DNA of 36,961 bases from contig CAZBCF010000011.1 of NCBI GenBank assembly GCA_964490435.1, positions 1-36,961 of the forward strand, in the 5' to 3' direction. A program made the translations under genes and the position numbers. Below the pieces are notes generated by a model. The model ran no database searches, had not been told where the DNA came from, and worked only from the letters and a program-made list of their open reading frames with translations. The stretch's first letter is position 1. Each line of letters opens with the position of its first letter. Origin of the DNA: IMCC26077 sp964490435. Its GTDB lineage: Bacteria > Actinomycetota > Actinomycetes > Nanopelagicales > Nanopelagicaceae. Shown piece after piece: positions 8,538 through 16,946 of this stretch.

Positions 8538-9791
8538 CTACCCGCGAATTTGACCGGTCCCGGTCACGATCCAGGTGGTCGTCGTCATCTCCTCAAGACC
8601 CATTGGCCCGCGCGCGTGCGCCTTTTGATTGGAGATTCCAATCTCAGCGCCAAAGCCCATCTCTTCACCGTCAGTAAAGCGAGTAGATGCGTTGATCATG
8701 ATTGCTGCAGCATCCAACTGATTAATGAAAATCTGGATAGTCTCAGGGTTCTCCGAGATTATCGCTTCGGTATGTTTCGTTCCATATTTATTGATATGTG
8801 CGGCTGCTTCATTGACATCGTCGACAACGCGGACGTTAATTTCGAGAACGCCATATTCAGTTGACCAATTCTCTTCAGTTGCCCGCGTGACCTGGATGCC
8901 TAATTTCTCTCCAAAGGCCATGGTTTCTGCATCGCCATGTATCACGACTTTCTCAGCATGTAGCGATTGCAAAGCCTTCGGAAGAAATTTATCGGCGATT
9001 GCTCTATGAACAAGCAATGTCTCGGCGGCGTTGCAGACACTGGGTCGTTGCACCTTGGAATTGATCAGAATAGGTAACGCCTTTACTAAATCTCCATCTT
9101 TATCAACATAGACATGGCATACCCCTGCCCCTGTTTCGATGGTCGGGACTTTCGCTTCATCTACCACGGTGCGGATCAACGCCGCACTCCCCCGAGGGAT
9201 TACTAGATCGACTAAACCGCGAGCATGCAATAACTCGGTCACACTTGACCGGTCTTTCGAAGGCACACTTTGAATCACATCGGCGGGTAAACCCACACTT
9301 GTGACCGCATCACGCATGATTGAAACGAGAATCTCATTCGACAGAGCAGCGCTCGACGAGCCGCGCAATAGCGCGCAGTTTCCGGATTTGAGCAAGATCA
9401 CTGCTGCATCGACCGTAACGTTGGGGCGCGCCTCATAGACCATTCCGACTACGCCGAAGGGCACCGTCACTTGTTTGAGGTGTAGCCCATTGGGCAAGGT
9501 GCGTTCACGTTTGATGATGCCTATTGGATCGGGCAGCGCTTTGATCTTGCGCGCACCACCGGCGATTCCCGCAATACGCGCTGGATTGAGCATCAGTCGA
9601 TCGATAAGAGATTCTGCTAACCCTTCGGCGCGGGAACGAGTTACATCTTCCTCGTTTGCGGCAAGAATCTCGGACTCGCGTGCTAGCAACGCTGCAGCAA
9701 TCGCTTCGATAGCGTCATCTTTCTGCGCGCGAGTGGCGTGGGCCAACGTGAGCCCCGCTATTCGCGCTGCTTTTGATAACGACTCAATCAT
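8538..9791 (-). CDS. proA: Glutamate-5-semialdehyde dehydrogenase (gamma-glutamyl phosphate reductase)
   Basis: ProA reduces gamma-glutamyl phosphate with NADPH, the second step of proline synthesis. The protein has 417 residues from the ATG at 9791, matching the family length; earlier in-frame codons would add an unrelated arginine-rich stretch. The catalytic Cys is in QRPSVCNAAETLLVH, and the cofactor-binding region PFGVVGMVYEARPNVT is intact. No clear ribosome binding site precedes the start, so it may be leaderless or poorly initiated. It is divergent from the serine hydrolase gene, only 43 bp away, and separated by that gene from its usual partner proB. It reads on into gatC. Confidence 0.97.
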   Translation of the reverse strand: MIESLSKAARIAGLTLAHATRAQKDDAIEAIAAALLARESEILAANEEDVTRSRAEGLAESLIDRLMLNPARIAGIAGGARKIKALPDPIGIIKRERTLPNGLHLKQVTVPFGVVGMVYEARPNVTVDAAVILLKSGNCALLRGSSSAALSNEILVSIMRDAVTSVGLPADVIQSVPSKDRSSVTELLHARGLVDLVIPRGSAALIRTVVDEAKVPTIETGAGVCHVYVDKDGDLVKALPILINSKVQRPSVCNAAETLLVHRAIADKFLPKALQSLHAEKVVIHGDAETMAFGEKLGIQVTRATEENWSTEYGVLEINVRVVDDVNEAAAHINKYGTKHTEAIISENPETIQIFINQLDAAAIMINASTRFTDGEEMGFGAEIGISNQKAHARGPMGLEEMTTTTWIVTGTGQIRG

Positions 9792-9834
9792 GGGTAATAG
9801 CCTAACGAATCTCTGCTCGGATACGCTTGCCAAT

Positions 9835-10986
9835 ATGTTCGTATTTCGGTGGCTACGAAGGCTCATTGTTGGAGTTATTGCGCTCTATCTCATGCTCTTT
9901 AGCTTCACGCGCCTGATTCACTATCCAGAGCCAATTGCCGCCGCTCGATTGGGGTTTGCCCCTGCGCATGCCACCCCGAAATTGATGCCTGCGCATTACA
10001 TCCCATCTGCTGACTCACCTAAGGTGTGGAGCGCAGCCAGCGAATCTCCTCCTGTGAAAGTCTCATACGACGGTCAAGAGGTTTCGTTCGACCAGTTTCT
10101 GGATACCACAGCGACTAACGCATTTCTTGTGGTTCGCAACGGTGCACTCTCCTATGAGTGGTACCGCGATGGCTTTGATAAGAAATTCCTCTTTCCCTCC
10201 TATTCAGTTGCAAAGACGTTGCTCTCGATCATGATCGGGCAATTGATCGACCAGGGGAAGATTAAAGAAAGCGATAAGTTCGTTGACTACTTTCCGGAAT
10301 TTAAGAATGGCACCTCTTTTGACGAGGTGACTATCAACCAACTTCTTGACATGCGCTCCGGGGTTGGCGTCTCTGATAACTACCCTTCTGGTCCAAGCGG
10401 TTGGGGCGTAGCTATCGCGCAGATGTATGCATCGACAGATTTGCATTGGTTCCTAGGCAACAATCGAAAAATGGCATTCGAGCCTGGATCAAAAGCCGAA
10501 TATCGAAGCGTTGACTCGATGATGCTCGGTATGATCGTCAAGAAAGTCACTGGTGAAAGAGTTGCTGATCATTTCGCAACAAGTGTTTGGCAACCAGTTG
10601 GCGCGCAATATGGAGCGACCTGGAACGTCGATCACTTAGATGGACAAGAGAAGACATTCTGCTGCTTCAATGCCGCTGCCCGAGATTATGCTCTTATCGG
10701 TCAGTTGATACTTGATAATGGCGTATCGAGTGGGAAGCAGATCATTCCTGCGCTCTGGAACACTCGTTTAGCAACACCTGTCGTCACGCTCGATCGTGAT
10801 TGGGGTTATGGCGCACAAATTTGGCACCCCTATCCGAATACTTCGATGTTGCTTGGGTTGCATGGGCAGCACATACTCATCGTTCCTGAGACCAAGACGG
10901 TGGTAGTGAAACTCAGTGATGACCTCGATTCAGAGAGCGAAGGGCCAGTCACTGAAGTTATGTACAACCTCGCACTTCGTCGCTGA
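9835..10986 (+). CDS. Membrane-anchored serine hydrolase, beta-lactamase / 6-aminohexanoate-dimer hydrolase-like
   Basis: A 383-residue protein of the class C beta-lactamase/penicillin-binding fold. One membrane segment (about residues 8-26) follows a basic RWLRR start, so the catalytic domain should lie outside the membrane. The nucleophile motif is SVAK (S124-K127). The second motif is YRS (223-225) in a YRSVDSMMLG context, and the third-motif position reads HGQHI rather than KTG, as in NylB-like hydrolases. The substrate is unknown: peptide, ester or amide hydrolysis are all possible. The ATG at 9835 keeps the frame clear of proA; the frame stays open further upstream but only antisense to proA. 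The gene sits between proB and proA on the opposite strand, an odd place. Confidence 0.85.
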   Translation: MFVFRWLRRLIVGVIALYLMLFSFTRLIHYPEPIAAARLGFAPAHATPKLMPAHYIPSADSPKVWSAASESPPVKVSYDGQEVSFDQFLDTTATNAFLVVRNGALSYEWYRDGFDKKFLFPSYSVAKTLLSIMIGQLIDQGKIKESDKFVDYFPEFKNGTSFDEVTINQLLDMRSGVGVSDNYPSGPSGWGVAIAQMYASTDLHWFLGNNRKMAFEPGSKAEYRSVDSMMLGMIVKKVTGERVADHFATSVWQPVGAQYGATWNVDHLDGQEKTFCCFNAAARDYALIGQLILDNGVSSGKQIIPALWNTRLATPVVTLDRDWGYGAQIWHPYPNTSMLLGLHGQHILIVPETKTVVVKLSDDLDSESEGPVTEVMYNLALRR

Positions 10987-10993
10987 GGAACTA

Positions 10994-12106
10994 TTAGATA
11001 AGCGTTAAGTCGTCGCGATGAACGAGCTCTCGCTCATACTCTGAACCAAAAGTCGCAGCGAGTTCTTTGGTGCTCTTGCCTAACAATTGCGGAATCTCAT
11101 CGCTATCGAAGGCGACTAAACCTCGTGCGATGACATTCTGACCTGGGTCAACCAGATCCACAACATCTCCTGCAGCGAAATCACCGGTGACAGCAGTAAC
11201 TCCTGCAGCCAACAACGAGGTGCCGCGCTCCATGATTGCTTTAGCCGCGCCTGCATCAAGAATGAGTGCGCCTTTTGGTGTGGATGCATGAGCAATCCAA
11301 AGCGCGCGCGAAGGGGCGCGGTGTAAACCGGCATGGAATATGGTGCCGACATCCTTTCCGTCAAAGGCGCCTTGCACGTTTGCCAATGACGTGAGGACTA
11401 CCGCGATTCCTGCGCTCGTCGCAATCCGTGCTGCCTCGACTTTAGTGGTCATGCCACCACTTCCCACGCCTGCTTTGCCGGCGCCACCGATCTCTGCTTG
11501 CGCCAGAAGTGCAAAATCATCGACCTCAGTGATCTGTCGCGCACCAGGTGATGTAGGCGGTGCGTCGTAGAGCGCATCGATATCCGAAAGTAAGATGAGA
11601 AGATCTGCCTGGACTAGATGCGAAACCAGAGCCGCCAAGCGATCGTTGTCACCGAAGCGAATCTCGGAGGTTCCAACTGTGTCATTCTCATTAATCACAG
11701 GTACCACGCCCAATGCCAAAAGGCGCTCGAGAGTGCGTTGGGCGTTTCGATAGTGGCTACGGCGAACGATATCTTCACTTGTGAGTAATACCTGAGAAGC
11801 GGTGATCGAATGACGCGCAAAGGATTCGGTGTACCGATGCATCAAAAGTCCTTGACCTACAGATGCTGCGGCCTGCTGTAGCTCCAACTCCTTTGGTCGA
11901 GATTTCAAACCGAGTGGTGCCAATCCTGCTGCAATCGCGCCTGAAGTGACGACTAAGACATCTAAACCACGCGCCTTCGCGCTCGCTACTGCATCAACGA
12001 GAGCGTCAACCGCGGCGCTATCAAGCCCTGCCCCTGCGCTTCCAGTTAATGAGGAGGAGCCAACTTTCACGACAATGCGTTTCGCGCGTGTGACTTCATT
12101 GCGCAT
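10994..12106 (-). CDS. proB: Glutamate 5-kinase
   Basis: ProB phosphorylates glutamate with ATP, the first and usually feedback-inhibited step of proline synthesis. The 370-residue protein has an N-terminal amino-acid kinase domain (IVVKVGSSSLTG at the start, NENDTVGTSEIRFGDND in the substrate region) and a C-terminal PUA domain. I prefer the ATG at 12106, which has GGAG 8 nt upstream; a GTG 9 bp earlier would leave the ribosome binding site touching the start. The start lies inside the end of obgE (11-bp overlap). Its 3' end faces the serine hydrolase gene with 7 bp between the two stops. Confidence 0.96.
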   Translation of the reverse strand: MRNEVTRAKRIVVKVGSSSLTGSAGAGLDSAAVDALVDAVASAKARGLDVLVVTSGAIAAGLAPLGLKSRPKELELQQAAASVGQGLLMHRYTESFARHSITASQVLLTSEDIVRRSHYRNAQRTLERLLALGVVPVINENDTVGTSEIRFGDNDRLAALVSHLVQADLLILLSDIDALYDAPPTSPGARQITEVDDFALLAQAEIGGAGKAGVGSGGMTTKVEAARIATSAGIAVVLTSLANVQGAFDGKDVGTIFHAGLHRAPSRALWIAHASTPKGALILDAGAAKAIMERGTSLLAAGVTAVTGDFAAGDVVDLVDPGQNVIARGLVAFDSDEIPQLLGKSTKELAATFGSEYERELVHRDDLTLI

Positions 12107-13505
12107 CGTCTTCACTCCAATCTTCGACGCTCTTATGTAACCCTAATTGGACCGTCTCAACACGTACATCATGACCTCGGCGGGTATGGAAATGTTCGAC
12201 GCCAGCCTCAATCGTCGGCTCCCACTCGAATCTGGTCGCATCCTCGCCCTCGCCAATCATGACTTCACACCCTGGTTCGGCGCCTAATGTGAAAAGCTCT
12301 TTCTCCACGCCAAGTCGAGCCAATCGATCTGCTAGGTAACCGACAGCCTCTTCGTTGCTGAAATTTGTCTGGCGAACCCAGCGCTCAGGTTTCTCACCAG
12401 TGACGACAAAGCGACCGTTCTTCTCTTTGCGTACCGCAAAGCCAAGATCATCTACAGCCTTAGGGCGAAGCACGATGCGAGGCGCCTCGACTACTTCCTT
12501 AGGTTTACGATTGATGAGGGCAGCCATCGCATAAAGAAGTTCGGTGATGCCTTCTCGGGTTGCAGCAGAAATCGGATACACCTCTAATCCACGCGCACGT
12601 AGATTCTCAGTGACCATCTCAGCCATCGCTCGACCATCAGGTAAATCGATCTTGTTCAATGCAACAATTCGTGGGCGATCTTGCAACCCACCGTATGCCT
12701 CTAGTTCGCGTTCGATGACTTCGAAATCATGAATCGGGTCTCGATCGCTCTCCAGCGTGCCACAATCAAGAACGTGCACCAGCGCTGAGCAGCGTTCTAC
12801 ATGGCGCAGGAATTCAAGGCCCAGTCCTTTGCCCTCGCTTGCTCCTGGAATCAATCCAGGAACATCAGCGACAGTGAAACGATGCTCGCCGATTTCTACA
12901 ACACCAAGATTAGGAACCAGCGTCGTGAAGGGATATTCAGCAATCTTGGGCCGTGCCGCAGAGATAGCAGCAATGAGCGAAGACTTCCCTGCAGATGGAT
13001 AGCCCACTAATGCAATATCTGCAACGCTCTTAAGTTCTAGAGTTAATTCGATCTTCTCCCCTGGTTCACCAAATAGGGCGAAACCAGGAGCGCGGCGCCG
13101 TGAGGATGCAAGAGCGGCATTGCCTAGACCACCCGCGCCACCACGCGCTACGACAAATCGAGTGCCGACACCAAGAAGGTCGGCGATGATGTTTCCATGT
13201 TTATCCCGCAGGACGGTTCCCTCAGGGACCGGCAGTACAAGGTCGTCACCCTGTGGGCCATCCTTGTGTCCGCCCTGACCATGGCGACCAGATGTGGCGG
13301 TGCGATGTGGGCTGTAATGAAAATCTAAAAGCGTCGTCGCACTTGGGTCGACAACGAGAATGACATCTCCACCACGTCCACCATTACCACCATCAGGTCC
13401 ACCAAGTGGTTTGAATTTTTCGCGGTGCACTGAGACGCAACCGTTTCCGCCGCTACCAGCCTGTGCAAGTAAGCGTGCTTGATCGATGAAGGTAACTGCT
13501 GACAT
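12096..13505 (-). CDS. obgE: GTPase Obg, ribosome assembly factor
   Basis: Obg is an essential GTPase that binds the 50S subunit and links ribosome assembly to growth state. The 469-residue protein has the glycine-rich Obg fold (residues 1-160), then a G domain with P-loop GYPSAGKSS (168-176), DVPG (214-217) and NKID (284-287), and a C-terminal OCT domain with a short acidic tail. It follows rpmA but is separated from it by an intrinsic terminator, so some of its transcription must read through or start locally. It overlaps proB by 11 bp. Confidence 0.98.
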   Translation of the reverse strand: MSAVTFIDQARLLAQAGSGGNGCVSVHREKFKPLGGPDGGNGGRGGDVILVVDPSATTLLDFHYSPHRTATSGRHGQGGHKDGPQGDDLVLPVPEGTVLRDKHGNIIADLLGVGTRFVVARGGAGGLGNAALASSRRRAPGFALFGEPGEKIELTLELKSVADIALVGYPSAGKSSLIAAISAARPKIAEYPFTTLVPNLGVVEIGEHRFTVADVPGLIPGASEGKGLGLEFLRHVERCSALVHVLDCGTLESDRDPIHDFEVIERELEAYGGLQDRPRIVALNKIDLPDGRAMAEMVTENLRARGLEVYPISAATREGITELLYAMAALINRKPKEVVEAPRIVLRPKAVDDLGFAVRKEKNGRFVVTGEKPERWVRQTNFSNEEAVGYLADRLARLGVEKELFTLGAEPGCEVMIGEGEDATRFEWEPTIEAGVEHFHTRRGHDVRVETVQLGLHKSVEDWSEDDAQ

Positions 13506-13526
13506 CTGCTCCGCTCACCTCTTCCT

Positions 13527-13559
13527 AAATAAAAAAGCGGGCCCGTATGCGGACCCGCT
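13527..13559 (-). terminator. Rho-independent terminator between rpmA and obgE
   Basis: On the minus strand a 10-bp GC-rich stem (one T-G pair) with a CATA loop (13536-13559) is followed by TTTTTTATTT. This is the clearest intrinsic terminator in the window. It closes the rplU-rpmA ribosomal-protein unit and would reduce transcription into obgE and proB. Confidence 0.9.
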
Positions 13560-13576
13560 GAAAATAAGTCCGATGA

Positions 13577-13828
13577 TTATTGAGGGAGAACGTTCACAAC
13601 GCGACGACCACGTGCAGTGCCGAATGAAACCGAGCCTGCGGCGAGCGCGAAGAGTGTGTCGTCTTTGCCACGACCAACATTTGCACCCGGGTGAAAGTGG
13701 GTTCCGCGTTGACGAACGAGAATCTCGCCGGTGCGCACTACTTGTCCAGCAAAACGCTTTACACCAAGAAACTGTGGATTAGAGTCGCGACCGTTGCGGG
13801 TCGAGGAGACACCTTTTTTACTTGCCAT
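13577..13828 (-). CDS. rpmA: 50S ribosomal protein L27
   Basis: L27 reaches the peptidyl-transferase centre of the large ribosomal subunit. The 83-residue protein carries the hallmark KKGVSSTRNGRDS start, VRQRGTHFHPG and VGRGKDDTLFA segments. It begins MASKKG, so it lacks the cleavable N-terminal extension of Firmicutes L27. An AGGGAGAG ribosome binding site precedes the ATG. It lies 63 bp behind rplU and just before a terminator. Confidence 0.98.
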   Translation of the reverse strand: MASKKGVSSTRNGRDSNPQFLGVKRFAGQVVRTGEILVRQRGTHFHPGANVGRGKDDTLFALAAGSVSFGTARGRRVVNVLPQ

Positions 13829-13891
13829 CTCTGTACTCTCCCTATCCTAATCGTGCTTCTTATTCTGAATACTTTTTCTGATTACTTGATA

Positions 13892-14194
13892 TTACTTACT
13901 GTTGATTGCTGTGACTTTAATGCGAGTCTTCTTCGCACGGAAACCTTGACGGCGACGGTAGCCGGTCTTGCTCTTGTAGCGAAGGATGTCGATCTTTGGA
14001 CCCTTCACTTCATCTAGTACCTCAGCGCTCACAGTTGAACCGGCGCCCGGGGTGGAGATTTTTCCGCCATCAACGACGAGGAGCAACGGCAAAGAGACGG
14101 TTGCGCCAACGGAGGCTTCTACTCGATCGATGTCGAGAACCTCACCGACCGTTACCCGCTCCTGGCGCGCGCCAGCCTTAACGATTGCGTACAC
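13892..14194 (-). CDS. rplU: 50S ribosomal protein L21
   Basis: L21 binds 23S rRNA in the large subunit. The 100-residue protein starts at GTG 14194 (VYAIVKAGARQERVTVGEV), supported by a GAGGAG ribosome binding site 4 nt upstream; a longer open frame reaches into the leader repeats and is rejected. The C-terminal KSKTGYRRRQGFRAKKTRIKV basic tail is typical. Two candidate promoters and a triple direct repeat lie upstream, so its expression is probably set independently of rne. Confidence 0.97.
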   Translation of the reverse strand: MYAIVKAGARQERVTVGEVLDIDRVEASVGATVSLPLLLVVDGGKISTPGAGSTVSAEVLDEVKGPKIDILRYKSKTGYRRRQGFRAKKTRIKVTAINSK

Positions 14195-14205
14195 GATTCT
14201 CCTCA

Positions 14206-14242
14206 AGTCTGCCTGTATCTGCCTGCATCTGCCTGCGTCTGG
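14206..14242 (-). repeat. Triple 10-bp direct repeat in the rplU leader
   Basis: On the plus strand three tandem copies read CTGCCTGTAT, CTGCCTGCAT and CTGCCTGCGT, followed by a partial CTGG. Read as leader RNA this gives repeated GCAGGCAG units between the candidate promoter and the rplU ribosome binding site. The L21 leader RNAs known from Firmicutes are structured, and I cannot show that this is one. It may be a binding site or a simple repeat. Confidence 0.6.
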
Positions 14243-14243
14243 T

Positions 14244-14272
14244 GTTATCTCCAGCGGATAAACCCACCTCAA
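14244..14272 (-). promoter_or_regulatory. Candidate proximal rplU promoter
   Basis: TTGAGG (14267-14272) and GATAAC (14244-14249) on the minus strand are 17 bp apart, a good sigma-70-type arrangement. The start site would fall near 14237, at the edge of the direct repeats, giving a leader of about 40 nt for rplU. Confidence 0.5.
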
Positions 14273-14282
14273 CAGCCTGCTA

Positions 14283-14312
14283 AGGGTACGGATTGGCTCC
14301 CCTAGAGGTCAA
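14283..14312 (-). promoter_or_regulatory. Candidate distal rplU promoter at the rne 3' end
   Basis: TTGACC (14307-14312) and TACCCT (14283-14288) on the minus strand are 18 bp apart. The -35 overlaps the rne stop codon. The -10 lies in a 12-bp word that recurs upstream of clpX. It is a weaker call than the proximal promoter because the -10 is degenerate. Confidence 0.35.
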
Positions 14313-16794
14313 ACTGAGGGGGTGATAACCCCGCCGCTACTGACCCGGCGCCGTCCTCGGCGACCGCTGGAAACAGGACTGTGGACGGGAGTATCGACGA
14401 TGACCAGATTCGAGTTCTCTATCCGCTCCAACCGATCGGTCGGTTCAGCTGGCTCGACGTGATCATCATGAACATCATGATCAACATGATCATCATCATC
14501 TGACTGGCGCGAATGTGCCGCCATCGGCACTGGATCCATATGTATATGAATCCCCCGCCCGTGACAACTCTCGCATGTAGTCGAGAACGCTTCGATAAGT
14601 CCTTGTCCAACACGCTTGCGAGTCATCTGCACTAATCCCAGCGAGGTCACTTCTGCCACTTGATGTTTGGTGCGATCTCGCCCAAGACATTCAGTGAGTC
14701 TGCGTAGAACCATGTCGCGGTTTGACTCGAGAACCATGTCGATGAAGTCGACCACGATGATGCCGCCTAAGTCACGTAAGCGAAGTTGGCGTGCAATCTC
14801 TTCGGCTGCCTCGAGATTATTCTTCGTGACGGTCTCCTCGAGATTTCCGCCTTTGCCGATGAATTTACCTGTGTTCACATCAATAACAACCATAGCTTCA
14901 GTGCGATCGATGACAAGTGATCCACCTGAGGGCAGATAGACCTTACGATCGAGCGCTTTTGCCAACTGCTCATCAACTCGATGTTCAGCGAAGATATCCT
15001 TTGCCTTATGCCACTTTGAAATCTTCTGCACTAAGTCAGGAGCAACGAAACTTAAGTAACTATTGATCTCATCCCAAGCATCATCACCTTGGACATGCAG
15101 TGAGCGGAAGTCTTCGTTAAAGATGTCACGAACCACTCGAATGTTCAGGTCAGGTTCTGCGTAAAGAAGAGATGGTGCGCTCGCGCTGGGATCTTTAGCC
15201 TTTTGCTCGATAACTTCCCACTGCGCCTGAAGTCGAGCAACGTCGCGAGTTAGCTCCTCTTCGGTTGCTCCTTCGGCAGCGGTGCGAACGATCACGCCCG
15301 CCTCGTCGGGTACCAAACCTTTGAGGATTGATTTGAGTCGGGAACGTTCGTTCTCAGGCAGACGTCGACTGATTCCGCTCATCCCTCCCGCTGGTACGTA
15401 AACCAAGTAACGACCTGGAAGCGAAATTTGGCTCGTAAGGCGAGCGCCTTTTTGACCAATCGGATCCTTGGTTACTTGAACGAGCACTGGTTGCCCAGTC
15501 TTTAGGGCCAATTCGATTTTTCGCGGTGTGCCATCAGCAAGACCGGCAGCATCCCAATTGACCTCACCCGCATAGAGCACTGCATTGCGACCTTTTCCGA
15601 TATCAACGAAAGCCGCTTCCATACTGGGGAGCACATTCTGAACTCGGCCGAGATAAACGTTTCCTACATAAGAGGTACTCGATGCACGATTGACATAGTG
15701 CTCGACCAAGATCTTGTCTTCGAGGACTGCGATTTGGGTTCGGTCGCCGGTCTGTCGGACCAACATGGTGCGATCGACNNNNNNNNNNNNNNNNNNNNNN
15801 NNNNNNNNNNNNNNNNNNNNNNNNNNNNNNNNNNNNNNNNNNNNNNNNNNNNNNNNNNNNNNNNNNNNNNNNNNNNNNGGACTGCGATTTGGGTTCGGTC
15901 GCCGGTCTGTCGGACCAACATGGTGCGATCGACATTTTCGCGTCGCGCCAGGAACTCAGACTCGGTGATAACTGCAGGGCGTCGATTGCCATGGAATGAC
16001 CGCGGGTGATCGCGGTCTCGGTCTCGGTCGCGGTCTCGGTCGCGGCGCCGGCCACGCTTATCAACTCGTGTCGATGATGAGTCGGAATCATTGCTGCGAT
16101 CATTACCGCGCTGACTCCGTGGTTTTGGTTCGCGAACTTTTATGGTGGTGACTACCCCATCTTCAAGGATGGTCTGTTCTTCGCTCGCACCAGCGCCTGC
16201 TATTCGGCGACGGCGTCGGCGATGGGTCGCACCCGCTTCATCATGTCCAGCACTATTCTCATTAAAGCCTTCATCGCCCTCTGCGGTGGTGTGGCCATCA
16301 TCATTGTGGCGCTCGAGTTGGCGACTGCGCCCGCGCCCGCGACCACCACGTCGGCGATTGCGATGGCGAGAACGACCTTCACCGGATTGCGCTCCCTCGG
16401 CAGGTGATTCTGCGCCCTCTTGAGATTCGCGCTTTTCCTGAGTGGCGCTCTTTTCGTTACTGTCTTTGACGCTCTTGTTCGATTTACTACTCGTGTTACC
16501 AATTGTGTTACTTGTGCGAGATTTACTCTCTTTGTGGGGCGGTGCTTGAAATACCGGTACTGGGATGGGAGCCACGCTCTTCTTAGCCTTTGAGGCACTT
16601 GGCGCGCTTTCGCTGATTACATCGGAGGCGCTCGACTTGCTTGTCTTGCTCGCCTTAACAGTTGGTGCAACCTTCGCACTTTTCGCGGCTTTGCTCGCCT
16701 TTGGCTCTGCTGGTGAGTTGCTTTGTGATTCGCTCTCGTTGCTCTTCTTTGCGGCAACTTTTTTCAATACGCGTTTACGCGCTGGTGCAGCCAT
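14309..16794 (-). CDS. rne: Ribonuclease E/G with long basic N-terminal extension, interrupted by an assembly gap
   Basis: This is the main endonuclease of mRNA decay and rRNA/tRNA processing. If the 100 N and one of two identical 55-bp flanks are removed, the span is 2331 bp, exactly 777 codons. Residue numbers below use that 776-residue reconstruction. Residues 1-290 are Lys/Ala/Ser-rich and then Arg-rich, with RD repeats, as in actinobacterial enzymes. The S1 domain follows (about 325-361), then the catalytic Asp pair D587 (VVIDVNTG) and D631 (VVDFIDM), and a zinc-link CESC (689-692). The C-terminal tail is His/Asp-rich and ends RRGRRR. As deposited, the frame breaks across the gap. The start is the ATG at 16794. 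rne versus rng naming is a convention here. Confidence 0.93.
15724..15778. repeat. 55-bp copy A flanking the N gap (assembly overlap)
   Basis: This 55-bp segment is identical to 15879-15933 and abuts the N run. Read in the gene's frame it encodes the start of the catalytic part (VDRTMLVRQTGDRTQIAV). It is best explained as a contig end that overlaps the neighbouring contig, not as a biological repeat. Confidence 0.93.
15779..15878. other. 100-N scaffold gap
   Basis: Exactly 100 N, a placeholder length commonly used for gaps of unknown size. Both flanks carry the same 55 bp, so the true gap is most likely zero or negative (overlapping contig ends). See the rne entry for the frame test. Confidence 0.97.
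15879..15933. repeat. 55-bp copy B flanking the N gap (assembly overlap)
   Basis: Identical over all 55 bp to 15724-15778. A length of 55 equals a common assembler k-mer size, which fits unmerged contig ends. Confidence 0.93.
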
Positions 16795-16810
16795 GCTGTA
16801 CTCATTTCAC

Positions 16811-16828
16811 GTTCTACCGAAGTAGAAC
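16811..16828 (-). promoter_or_regulatory. UUCG-capped hairpin in the rne 5' leader
   Basis: A perfect 7-bp stem GTTCTAC/GTAGAAC closes a TTCG loop with a C-G closing pair, the exceptionally stable cUUCGg type. It ends 16 nt before the rne ATG and, if the candidate promoter is right, lies almost at the transcript 5' end. No U-tract follows, so it is not a terminator. A role in protecting or autoregulating the rne message is inference. Confidence 0.65.
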
Positions 16829-16829
16829 A

Positions 16830-16858
16830 ATTCTCGGGTGTCTTGCTGTTTCGTTGAA
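16830..16858 (-). promoter_or_regulatory. Candidate rne promoter
   Basis: TTCAAC (16853-16858) and GAGAAT (16830-16835) on the minus strand are 17 bp apart. The expected start is near 16823, at or inside the UUCG hairpin. It lies in the 152-bp space between rodA and rne, where no terminator with a U-tract is visible, so read-through from rodA is also possible. Confidence 0.42.
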
Positions 16859-16946
16859 AAATCTTCGGTCGCGCCACCAAATCTTCGGAGCTGATGTGAA
16901 TCAGCGAAGCCTTCGAGGCTGCGGTCACACCAAGTATGCCAGAGAA

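Noticed and set aside
9475..9834. 120-codon upstream extension of the serine hydrolase
   Set aside because: It is wholly or mostly antisense to proA and lacks family character; the ATG at 9835 gives a normal membrane-anchored start.
15724..15933. 55-bp direct duplication as a target-site duplication or mobile-element scar
   Set aside because: It flanks a run of exactly 100 N, and collapsing it restores the rne frame, so an assembly overlap explains it.
16009..16045. CGGTCTCGGTCG-type repeats as a regulatory array
   Set aside because: They are in-frame Arg-Asp codon repeats of the RNase E/G N-terminal extension.
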